From the NCBI GenBank assembly GCA_964020155.1, contig OZ026551.1, forward strand, positions 2,844,018 to 2,908,017: DNA of 64,000 bases. The letters are read 5' to 3'. Origin of the DNA: Chondrilla cf. caribensis. Its lineage: Eukaryota; Porifera; Demospongiae; Chondrillida; Chondrillidae. The translations under genes were made by a program, and so were the position numbers. Below are positions 33,728 through 46,100 of this stretch, piece by piece (position 1 is the stretch's first letter; each line of letters begins with the position of its first letter). The notes below the pieces were generated by a model. The model worked only from the letters and a program-made list of their open reading frames with translations, was not told the origin of the DNA and ran no database searches.

Positions 33728-36467
33728 ATGACATTCTTCATCATTTATACTACGGCTATTGATTTATGCTGGAGCATTGGTAAGACCTTCAAAATAATTA
33801 TGTATATATTGATTCAGTGAAGTGTACAGTCTTTCTGCAATTATTCCAACAACTGTGATCCATTTTTCAATTACTATCATTGAACCATTTAAGGCACCAC
33901 TAGTAGTGCTAAGCTAGGTAAGACAGAGCCACCACCACCCACCCATATTATTATTGTACACATATGCCTTGAATAATAGTACTCTATCCTATGGGTATAG
34001 GTATATACTGAAGTGATTGTAGTGTGATTAATATTATTAGTCAATTACCTCGAAGCCATATACATGTCGACCTGGGAAACCATTCAACAGTTGTTTTGTG
34101 TTTTATCATAATACCTTCTATTAGGCTGTATACAGAATGCTCAGCTTTGGATTATTTCTGTATGCAAGTTATAATATCACTGTTTTAAACAAACTGAGCA
34201 CAATTTGCATGAAATGTGCATTTACACAATGAGATATCCTTTGTAAAAATAATAATAATACTGTATTTATGGTCTGTTAGTAGTCAAAACAAAACTCTCA
34301 CTTTTTATAACCAAATCATCTTGAAATGGAGTGACTGCTATATATTAAATAGTTTAATTTGTTAACAGTGCATTACACCATATTAGCTATCCATTGTAGC
34401 CAGATAAAACAGATTTACCTTATTTTTTCAAGCAGTGATGTACCAATGTATCCAGGGATATTCCCAAATACTGATTATTATGAGCAGCTAAATATATTCA
34501 CAGATACAGATTACGGATCCAATACCAGCATCTTTGCAATGTGTAGGTGGTTGTAAACACTATTCGAAAGGATGTAAACGCAAGTATGTAAAATATTGCC
34601 ACCATAGAATAGCTCAATACTCTAGTCACCATTGAAGAAAACATAATATTATTGTATGGAATCTGATCTAACTCTAAGGGTTGTTCTTAGTCCAATCACC
34701 AATAATAAGCAGATACTTAAAATCAGCACTGATACAGATACAGCACCCTGCAATGTGCTTAGTATGTTTGTTACCTGTCTAATACACTTCATATGATCCC
34801 TATTTCATGAACACTATGTCAGCCAATACTGATAGTGAGTACCACTAATGAGTACAGATTTGGTACGTCTTCAGATATGTACATGTATGATTGTGTGTGT
34901 GTTAAATGAAATGAAAATGTACAAATGTGATAGTTTTTAGAGTGGTTAGTCTATTCCAGTAAGTGAGAAGCCCTTGTTATAGACAACATACTTTATATCG
35001 CTGCTTGTTGTCATAACAATCTTAGTGTATGTAGCATTAATCAATTTACTGACTAGCATATTACTCTACTAATACTGATAGTAAGTGCTGCTGATGAGAA
35101 ATACAGATTTGGTATGCCCTTCAGATATGTACATGTACTTACTAAGTTTGACTTGGCTGTGTGTGTGTGTTAAATGAAATGAAAATGTACAAATGTGATG
35201 AGTTCTTAGAGTAGTTTGTCTATTCCAGAAAGTGGGAAGCCCTTCTTATAGACTTAACATACTTTCTATGGTTGCTAGTTCTTGTATCATTTTCAGTGTC
35301 TGTAGCATTCATTATTTAACAGACTAGCATGTCATACTATGTGTGGTAAGCACAATGCAACAAATGTGAAGCATATGAAAATGTACAATAACAATAATAG
35401 TGATTTAGACCAATTTTATTGGTGTTCCATTACTTTTTTACCTCATAATAATATTATACCAATATGTGGATCTATGGTTGTTCAATTTGTACTTACAGAA
35501 ATGAATAATATAGTGAATCCCCCCGTTAAACCCTTTATAGAATAATAAAGTACATATGAGTGTGAGTTCTTCTGTTAGTGATCGCTCTAATACGGGTCAT
35601 TACCATCACAACAGTTGTCTACCTCACAAGGTATGTAGATTAATGATATACTAGCAGCAACTGTATTTGACTGTTATAATGTCTATCTGTGGGAAGAGTG
35701 TACTTGTTTTGTGTGTTCTTTGTGCGTGCACATACATGACCTTGTGCATAAGCTGTATATGGACTGTAAGTATATGTACCACATCATATTGTATGTGATG
35801 AATGTACATGCATGTATGTAAATATGTTGGTATGCTGAGGCAAATGATGTATGACTATAGGTTCATTCATATACCATACGCACATAAAGCATGTGTTAAA
35901 ATTCAGAGAATAATTCACATGTCAACATATTCCAATTAATTTACAAATATCAATATGAGCTTTAAATTTTGCAATCTAACTGCCCCTCACTCTCTGACAT
36001 TCTATAGGAAGCACACGAGAAATGCATTAAGAAGGTACTATTATCTCATGTTTTTCAAACATTCCTGTGAGCAGACTCAAGTGAATCCACAAATGTACTT
36101 ACAGAAATGAATAATATAGTGAATCCCCCCATTAAACCCTTTATAGAATAATAAAGTACATACAGTTGTCTACCTCACAAGGTATGTAGATTAATGATAT
36201 ACTAGCAGCAACTGTATTTGACTGTTATAATGTCTATCTGTGGGAAGAGTGTACTTGTTTTGTGTTCTTTGTGCGTGCACATACATGACACTGTGCATAA
36301 GCTGTATATGGACTGTGAGTATATGTACAGAGAATAATTCACATATCAACATATTCCAATTAATTTACAAATATCAATATGAGCTTTAAATTCTGCAATC
36401 TAAGTTCCCCTCATTCTCTGACATTCTATAAGAAGCACAAGAGAAATGAGAGAAATGCATTAAGAAG
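33728..36467 (+). pseudogene. C1: collapsed receptor copy
   Basis: A family member that lost its ectodomain. It keeps the signal exon 33728-33779 (MTFFIIYTTAIDLCWSI, with an Asp in the hydrophobic core), a 24-nt stub of the Ig exon (33894-33917) with a GTAAGA donor, and a transmembrane-exon relic (35499-35630) that stops early after NPPVKPFIE. The tail-exon stub 36008-36034 follows, then a second transmembrane relic (36105-36181, internally deleted) and a second tail stub (36433-36467). Signal, stub and relic still join in frame to give 40 codons. Either dead or a tiny secreted peptide gene. Confidence 0.65.
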
Positions 36468-38244
36468 GTACTATACTTTCCCATATTCCTGTGAGCAGAC
36501 TCAAGTGAATCCGTTAATGTAGGCAAATGCTTACTGTCTTACTAGTCTAAGAGTCTATCAAATATAGAGCGGCTGCACATGGGGTCACTGTTCAGCCTAC
36601 TCAACTTTCGCATGTCAAAAATGTATGTTGGCCATTGGCATTTCTAGCTACAGTGACTATTTACTCTCCTGCAATACTACGAGCAAGAAAGTATTTTGCG
36701 AAAGTGTCCTTCATCAGTGGAAAGTATCCTTACATCTCTAAAAGAAGCGATTCTTCACAGGATAATAGTGATTTCTCAAATTACAATTAAGTACATTGAT
36801 GATGATGTACACAGTGCTTTCAGTATGAGCATTGGACATGTATGGCAGGCCTTGCAGAAACCTGCTAACACATTGCTGCCATACTTTACTGGTTGAAGAC
36901 CACAGTCCATGCATATTCTGGCACAATCACAAAAGTGGCTTCCACCAACATGTCATGCAGCAATGAAGACATCAAAACAGCAGAAAAAAGTGAACACTTA
37001 TAAGCTATGAACCATACAATGTCATATTATGCAGTAATTACATGCCTGTACATTTGTATAAGCAGAAAGTTAGCTAAGTTAGTAATGTTAGTAAAGTGTC
37101 AAGTGTTATGTAACAATACTAAATTAAATAGAATATAAACTAATAAAAATTATATGAAAACTGGTGAGTTTGTCAACTTCTTCCAGCATGGACTGGACTA
37201 ATCTGGAACCCCCCAACCTCAGGACTCAGGATCATCACTCAATGCTGACCTAAATTTGGAAATCAATAGGGGTGCTGAATGATTTCTTACTGGAGACTAC
37301 ATTTAGGCCCTAACAAGGATCAAAAACACATAAAATGGGACATGTTCTGCAATATTCACCAGTTTCACTCTATAACATCTCCGTAAATATAGATGACATA
37401 TTCATGCATGTGATTCTGCCCAACGTGAGCACATGTTGGGGCCAAAAAATATTTCCAGATTGGTACAGGTCTGTGCTTGGCATCAAACTTGGCCCCATAG
37501 CTCCAAATCCACACCCTTGAAGTAAGCATACATATGCAGCACAGCATACATATGTTGTTATTCATGTGCCAGCAGTTCGTACTCACCTCCAACAAAATGA
37601 ACACTAGAAATGTATGTGTTTGGGCCATGGTTAATATGGTCCTTTCTTTTAATAGCATAAAACTACAGACGTTGCATGCAGTTCAGCATCCTTAGGGATT
37701 CTTTAGACGTACAAGCCTATGTTCTTGCCTTCCTTCTCGGATCTGTTCCTACAAAGAGGTGCACAGCACGAATTTCCATCTTCTCGCATACAACATGTAG
37801 ATCTTTTGCCATGCGGAGGTAAAAATCACGTCTAGTTCGAAGAAAGAAACTCTAGTTCCATGGCTCAGATGAAGACGTTAATTATAACTGTCTTGTTCAG
37901 ATGTAGGGTCCGTATGGAGATCAGAGGAACGATTCTCTTCTCTTCCGAAGCTGATAGGCGAAATATGTTCATTATAATAATATAGTCTGAGTGACGTTTG
38001 AGTAATGATTCAATGTGGACGGTAGGAAGTCTAGTGCATCAACCGCTGCTGTAACACCGACAACAGATTGACATCTTGCACGATAAAAAGAGATTTCCTG
38101 ATTCATGATCACTCATGATCACTATCGGCCATTTTTTTTCCGAAATCCTCTCGCATGATAATACCATAGATAAGCGATGATAATTGAGCGGACTTCAAAC
38201 GACCCACTGTACAGAAACAACCCGCGCGCAGCAAGTGGTTATAA
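36468..38244. other. 5' flank of gene 3
   Basis: Collinear with 310-1890 before gene 1. Frames that are open in one copy are broken in the other, so I see no gene. Confidence 0.5.
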
Positions 38245-38367
38245 TTACGTCACAAGTCTTGTGGCGCGAGATCCATTGAGAAATCTCAAAAGTACGGTAG
38301 TATAAGAGCATGTCTACTTCCCATTTGTTTCCGTTGTTCGGAATAAGGTACGATTCACGACAGTGGA
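38245..38367 (+). promoter_or_regulatory. Candidate promoter of gene 3 with CRE-like site
   Basis: TTACGTCA at 38245-38252 and GTGGCGCGAG at 38261-38270, as before gene 2, then the shared leader block with TTCCG-TTGTT-CGGAA. Gene 1 has the leader but not the CRE-like part. Confidence 0.45.
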
Positions 38368-38413
38368 ATGACATTCTTCATCATTACGACTATTGTTTTA
38401 TGCTGGAACGTTG
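38368..38413 (+). CDS. Gene 3 exon 1: signal peptide
   Basis: MTFFIITTIVLCWNV, then donor GTAAGA in phase 1. Confidence 0.75.
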
Positions 38414-40122
38414 GTAAGACCCTTCGATAGAAATGACGCATTTATCGACATTTTAGTGAAGTGTACCTTTCTTTCTGCAATGATTCTAACAGCGGTGGTA
38501 AGTGTGTCCATTATTTTCAATTATTACCATTGAACCGTTCTAAAGGTACCACTACTAGTGCTCAGCTAGGAAAGCTACAGCCACCACCATACAAACCCCT
38601 GACCAGTCCTGCTACTGTCACTGCTATTGTTGATAAGAGAGCGGCAGTTATTTGTGTTGAACCAGGTGGTACTGTACAGTGGTATGGTCCTGACGGAGGA
38701 GTAGTACCATCAAGTGGAGATGTTAAACAGGTGGGAACTAGCAATTCGAGACAACTTGTGTTCGCTAGTTACCAGTCATCTCAGGGAGGACAATATCAGT
38801 GTAGAACAAATAAAGATGGTGTCAACAGTACACTGTATGTGACACTTGGTGAGTGAAAAGTGTAGTATCTTTGAAAAGGGAGTTGTTCGGCTAGGTAGCA
38901 TCTTATGCATCTTACCACTGACGAAGGTAGCAGTCAGCTGCCGAAACATTTGGAGAAATAAATCATTTATGGCTGGAGAAATTCCAATAAACTTATCCAC
39001 AAGTGTAGTATCTGTAGTAATCACCAACCTTACCTATTTCCAACATTAATACATACCTCCTGTCATATTAATACTACGTGAAAATAAATGTCTATAAATG
39101 CCTTTATAGGCTACTCATTAATAGAGTGAATGTAGCTTCAAGTTGATGTATTGACTTTTCATGATGACACGCAATTTCTTATGAATTTTAGATAGTTATT
39201 GATTATCTGGATTCAAAAATGGAAATTAGGTAGATACAATATTCAATTCAATTCAATTCAATTCAAATATAATATATTTATACAATACTATTCAATTATA
39301 ATAGTACCTATAACTTTGTAATTTGTTGGTGGTTGTAAACACTAATCATAAATGCACAATGTCATATGTAAAATATTGCCACCATAGAACAACTCAATAC
39401 TCTAGTAGATGTGGACATTGCTAATAGTCATTATTAGACATCAGACTCACCATCAATTAAAGAAATCATAGAATATAATCTAGTCCTAAGGGTTATTCTT
39501 GGTTCAAGCACCAATAATAAACAGATACTTCAATATCAGCACTGATACAGATACAAAACCCTGCAACTGTCTCATGCACTTCACTTGATCCCTACCTCAT
39601 GTACACTATGTGAGCCAATACTGATAGTCAATGCCACTGATAAGAAGTGCAGCTTTGGTATGCCTTTCAGATATGTACATCAGTACATGTATATTGAAAC
39701 ACAACAGCTTCGCTTGAAAGCAGGCGCATGATATAAATATGATTGTGTGCTAGGACATTATGTAGGGTAGTATGTAACAAGGGAATGGCTGCAGGTGGTT
39801 CCAAGGTATCTTTTGTTAACTTGCTGCATGGGATGAGCTGTGGCTGTAGTGGCCAGGGAAGAATTGAGCATATAGTGTAGCAACAGTTGATCATCTAGGG
39901 TGTTTTTGAGCAAATAGACTGGAAAGTAGACTCTGATGTGTCATGATTACACATTGCACTATGAATTTACATGTGGTTTCACTAATGTATGTACATGTTT
40001 GTACTTTGTATTAGCTACTTCAACATTGCCCATTGTGTGATACAGCTTTGTGTTTCAGAGATGATTGTTGGACCTGCATCTCAACTAAGAAATGGCATAT
40101 AAAGTTTTCATTAATTCAATGT

Positions 40123-40185
<63 letters not shown>

Positions 40186-43100
40186 TTAGATACATACAAG
40201 CATACTGCAACTCAAACACCAACATTACTTGCTTCGCTTTTCAGCATGGCAATGATCATTATTTATATCGAAGATTATAAGCATGATACTGAATTTAGAA
40301 TGTGTTCTGCCCATGATTATTGCAGCAATAGATATTAGACTTGGAATATTATAGTCCCCTCACCTACATGGCTTTCATTGAATGGCTTCTTAGAGAAATG
40401 ACTCCACATTATAGCACAACATAAGCATATGTACAACAATGTAATGCACACACTCTACAATGTACATGTGCTTATGCTGTGCTATTATGAGGAGGTTTGT
40501 TTCTAAGAAGCTGCAACAATTCATACAAATACTATTGCACATCAATATGGTTGATTATTGTGATTTGCTAGCATTGTTGTCTAAATGTCATGTCCAACTT
40601 GATATTGTAAATTATGATTAAAAATTGTAGGCTTTCTATTTAATTTCCTTACATTGATATATCTTAATAATGAATGTTTCATGAATTATATTCTGTGGTA
40701 TTCATTGCAGAACCAAATGATTTATCCACACCAAGAGTAACAACTGTGACCACATCAACCACACAGACAGCATCCACGACACCAAAACCTAACACACCAA
40801 CACTATCACCTTCCACACCACACATGCCCACCAAGGTAGAAGGTGTTAGAGTTACTAGAACTGTACAAGGTTCATCTCCATCTTTAAGAGTGTCATGGAC
40901 TGCAGTTAGCGGAAGTGGTATCACCTACACTGTATGTTACAGTACAACTGGTGGGACACAGTCTGATCCACCATCTGGTGCTAACTGTGGTGCTAGGAGA
41001 GTCACTGGTACATCTACCACACTGGGCCCACTTAGTATAGGAACGACCTACTACATCTGGGTAACTGCTGTGTCATCAGGTGGACGAGGAGCATACAGTG
41101 ATAGACAACAGGCAAGAACCCACAATGGTAAGTTCCAAACTTTATCAAGTACCTATAGTGCTGATATGCACTACATACTGGGGACTGGGACTCTTGGTGC
41201 ACTGATCTTAGGTGTTTTGTATAATGTGTAAGAATCACCATATTAATGTTGTCTGCTACTCTAATCTAATGCTAATCCATATTTTAACTCTAAATTTGTG
41301 TCAGACAATTCAAAGTCAGACTGACCCAATCTACAATAAATGCTGTTGTTGAGTTTTTTGTACTCTTCTTATCTGGCCTCCTTGTCTATTTTCCTTGATA
41401 CTTTGGTGTTTAATTTCTATGTGTGATTTTGTTGTGTTATGATGTGTTACCACTACCCTGCATGTATTCTAATTAGATGGATAATTTTTGAGTTGGTTGA
41501 TTAGCTTTAAACCAGCAATTTAATTGATTTTTTTTCAAAATAATATTATGTTAGTTTGGACTCTTAAAATTCAATACACACAGAACCCAAAAAATGGATC
41601 ACTGAAATGGTACCTACAAAATCCCGGACTTGCTGAATTCTGTACTCATTAAAATTGGTAGCCCTAATGTGTGTATGTATATATATTTCCTAATTATATA
41701 CCAGTACCTACTGTGACATCACATTAGATTTGTGTCACTTTTGAATGTTTGTATTTTCACCAGAAGACATGCTAAGATGCATATCAGATCTAAGTGAATC
41801 CCAAATTATGAACTTTGTCAGTACAACTAATCTAATTTATATAATGAATATACTTGTAATAATGTCTTTTAAATTTACATGTAGAAAACTGCTGAAACAT
41901 AACAAATAGAAGTCAATTGAATTGATTTGTAGCTAATTATCACAGATATTAAGTATAATCACCTCTGTCAATCCTTCACATAGTACCTTCAAAGGTTGGT
42001 TCTCTTACCCTCACCAAAGCAGCAAGATCAGGAAGACCAGCTCTTACAGTGACCTGGAATGCACCTCAGAGTGACCGTACCATCACTAAATACCAAGTGC
42101 AGTACAGAAGAAGTGGTACCACTAGTTGGAGTACAAAGGATGTGACATCAACATCCACCACCCTGGAGAGGCTTTCTGCTGGGACTAGTTATCAAGTTCG
42201 AGTGAGAGCAGTTTCTGATGTTGGAGCTGGTCCATACAGTGATGTGAGAACACAAATTACACCTCGAGGTATGAATGTAACAACTGCTTTTGATGTAGTC
42301 AGATCTGGGGTGAATGCATAAAAAATTATTTGAAATTCCTATTTTAACATGCTGATACAGTGTAGAAGTAAAAAAAAAACATAAACAACCTGCCTTTGAC
42401 CCTCATACAATAGGACCCTGGATTTTGATTATGTGTATGTATAGTTTAGCTATAAGTAACAAGGATGCCTAATTTTACAACCTTTTTCACAAGAAGTTTT
42501 GTATGTACATTTACCCTTACTTGAACACATATGCCTAGACTAATAGTTTCAGGTACAACTTTTGTATGTATATGTATGTATGTATTAATTCATAGAAATC
42601 AGTAAATGGTATATTCAAGTATGATGGACAACAATTTATTGACTCCTGCATTCCATTCTTTCACATAGTACCTTCAAAGGTTATCCCTCGTCCTGTCCTC
42701 ACCAAAACAGCAACATCAGGAAGACCAGCTCTGAGAGTAACTTGGACTGCACCAGGAAGTGAACGAAGGATCATCAGATACCAAGTACAGTACAGAAGAA
42801 GTGGTACCACTAGTTGGAGTACAAAGGATGTGACATCAAGATCCACCACCCTGGAGAACCTTTCTGCTGGTACTGGTTATCAGGTTCAAGTGAGAGCTGT
42901 TTCTGATGTTGGAGCTGGTCCATACAGTGATGTGGGGACACAATTTACACATCGAGGTATGAATGTCACAACTGCTTTTGATGTATTCAGATCTGGAGTG
43001 GATGCATGAAAGAATTATTCAAAATTCCTATTTTAACATGCTGATACAGTGTAGAAGTAAAAAAACATAAAAAAAAAAACCTGACTTTGACCCTCAATAG

Positions 43101-46100
43101 GACCCTGGATTCTGATTATGTGTATGTATATTTTAGCTATAAGTGACAAGGATGCCAAATTTTACTACTGTTTACGCAAAAAGTTTTGTAGGTAGATTTA
43201 CCTTCATTGGAATACATACTTATTAGTCTTGTTTTGTTGATATTTCAGGTATAAATGTTGAAGGTATATGTATGTATGTAATAATTCATAGAAATCAGTA
43301 AATGGAATATTTAAATATCATGGACAGCAATTTCTTGTCTGCTGTACTCCATTCCTTCACATAGTACCTTCAAAGGTTGGTCCTCTTACCCTCACCAAAG
43401 CAGCAAGATCAGGAAGACCAGCTCTTACAGTGACCTGGACTGCACCTCAGAGTGACCGTCCCATCACTAAATACCAAGTGCAGTACAGAAGAAGTGGTAC
43501 CACCAGTTGGAGTACAAAAGATGTGACATCAAAATCCACCACCCTGGAGAACCTTTCTGTTGGGACTAGTTATCAGGTTCAAGTGAGAGCTGTTTCTGAT
43601 GTTGGAGCTGGTCCATACAGTGATGTGGGAACACAAATTACACCTCGAGGTATGAATGCCACAACTGCTTCTGATGTAGTAAAATCTAGGGTGGATGCAT
43701 AAAGGGGTATTCAAAATTCCTATTTTAACATGCTGATACAGTGTAGAAGTATAATACATAAAAAAAACCTGACTTTGATCCTCAATAGGACCCTGGATTT
43801 TGATTATGTGTATGTATAGTTTAGCTATAAGTAACAAGGATGCCTAATTTCACAACCTTTTATACAAGAAAGTTTGTATGTACATTTACCTTCATTGGAA
43901 TACATATTAGTCTTGTTTAGTTGATATTTCAGGTATAAATGTTGTATGTATATGCATGTATGTACTAATAATTCATGAAAATCAGTAAATGGAATATTCA
44001 AATATCATGGAAAACAATTTATTGACTCCTGCATTCCATTCTTTCACATAGTACCATCAAAGGTTAGCCCTCGTCCTGTCCTCACCAAAACAGCAACAGC
44101 AGGAAGACCAGCTCTGAGAGTAACTTGGACTGCACCAGGAAGTGAACGAAGGATCATCAGATACCAAGTGCAGTACAGAAGAAGTGGTACCACTAGTTGG
44201 AGTACAAGGTATGTGACATCAACATCCACCACCCTGGAGAACCTTTCTGCTGGTACTGGTTATCAGGTTCAAGTGAGAGCTGTTTCTGATGTTGGAGCTG
44301 GTCCATACAGTGATGTGGGAACACAAGTTTCACCTCGAGGTATGAATGTCACAACTGCTTTCTATGTATTCAGATCTGGGGTGGATACAGAGAAGGGATA
44401 TTCAAATTTTCTATTTTAACTTGCTAAAACAGTGTAGAAACAAAACAACATCAAAAAACTTGCCTTTGACCCTCAATAGGACCCTTGATTTTGATTATGT
44501 GTATGTATATTTTAGCTATAAGTAGCAAGGATGCCAAATTTTACAACTGTTTATACAAGAAGTTTTGTAGGTAGATTTACCTTCATTGGAATACATACAT
44601 ACTAGTCTTGTTTTGTTGATATTTCAGGTATAAATGTTGAAGGTATATGTAATAGTTGTACCCCGCTTTTGGTCATTACATGGGAAATGTACCGACCAAA
44701 AGCGGGGTACAACTATTATGTATCCCGTTCAGTAGCACGATTACGAGTAGCGGAGATGGATTTCGTTCACGACATCAAAAAAGACGATTTTCTCAAAGAG
44801 CTGGAGGTGGCTATCAACCCATTCAGATAGCATCTTGGCCGCTCGTACTTCCCGAACCAACGAGCGTCAGAACACTTATCGAACGAACGAGGAAAATGGC
44901 CGAATCCACGAGCCTTGGAAAATTTACCGAGCGAACGAAGAAACTCATCGAACCAACGACTTTCAGAGTATTTACCGAACGAACAAAGAAACTTGCCAAA
45001 CCAACGCTCGAGTTTTAGAGTATTTACCGAACGAACGAGGAAACTTGCCGAACCAACGAGGCTTAGAATACTTACCAAACGAACGAAGCAACGGTTATGG
45101 CTTCTTCTAATAGAAAATCCGAGAAACAACCTTTTTCAACCCCCGTTGAGAACGTCGAAGAGTGGCTCGAGCCAAGAATACAGCCGAGAATACACAATGG
45201 GCACATAATAATGGCTGTTGATTAATTAATACCAGTCACTTAAAAACCGGGGTACATCACTAATAGGGTCAGTGTTGTACCCCAGTACATCGGGAATGTA
45301 CTCCAGTCGGTCCCTTTGATCTTAAGTGACAATATCACCAATCGGGATACATGTACGTATGTATGCATTAATTCATAGAAATCAGTAAATGGAATATTCA
45401 AATATCATGGACTAGCAATTTTTTGACTGCTGCACTCCATTCCTTCACATAGTACCTTCAAAGGTTGGTCCTCTTACCCTCACCAAAGCAGCAAGATCAG
45501 GAAGACCTGCTCTTACAGTCACCTGGAATGCACCTCAGAGTGACCGTTCCATCACTAAATACCAAGTGCAGTACAGAAGAAGTGGTACCACTAGTTGGAG
45601 TACAAAAGATGTGACATCAAGATCCACCACCCTGGAGAACCTTTCTGCTGGGACTAGTTATCAAGTTCGAGTGAGAGCTGTTTCTGATGTTGGAGCTGGT
45701 CCATACAGTGATGTGGGGACACAAGTTACACATCGAGGTATGAATGTCACAACTGCTTCTGATGTATTCAGATCTGGGGTGGATGCATAAAAGAATTATT
45801 CAAAATTCCTATTTTAACATGCTGATACAGTGTAGAAGTAAAAAAACATAAAAAAAAACCTGACTTTGACCCTCAATAGGACCCTGGATTCTGATTATGT
45901 GTATGTATAGTTTAGCTATAAGTAACAAGGATGCCAAATTTCACAACCTTTTATACAAGAAGTTTGTATGTACATTTACCTTCATTGCACATACATATTA
46001 GTCTTGTTTAGTTGATATTTCAGGTATAAATGTTGTATGTATGTATGTATGTATGTGTGTATGTATGTACCCCGATGTGTGGGCGTTTTCAATCAACTAC

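Noticed and set aside
42661..42849. Recurring 62-codon frames on the - strand opposite alpha FN3 exons
   Set aside because: They recur (6195, 6885, 42661, 44044, 47400, 48784) only because the + strand FN3 exon is duplicated, and have no independent start or splice context.
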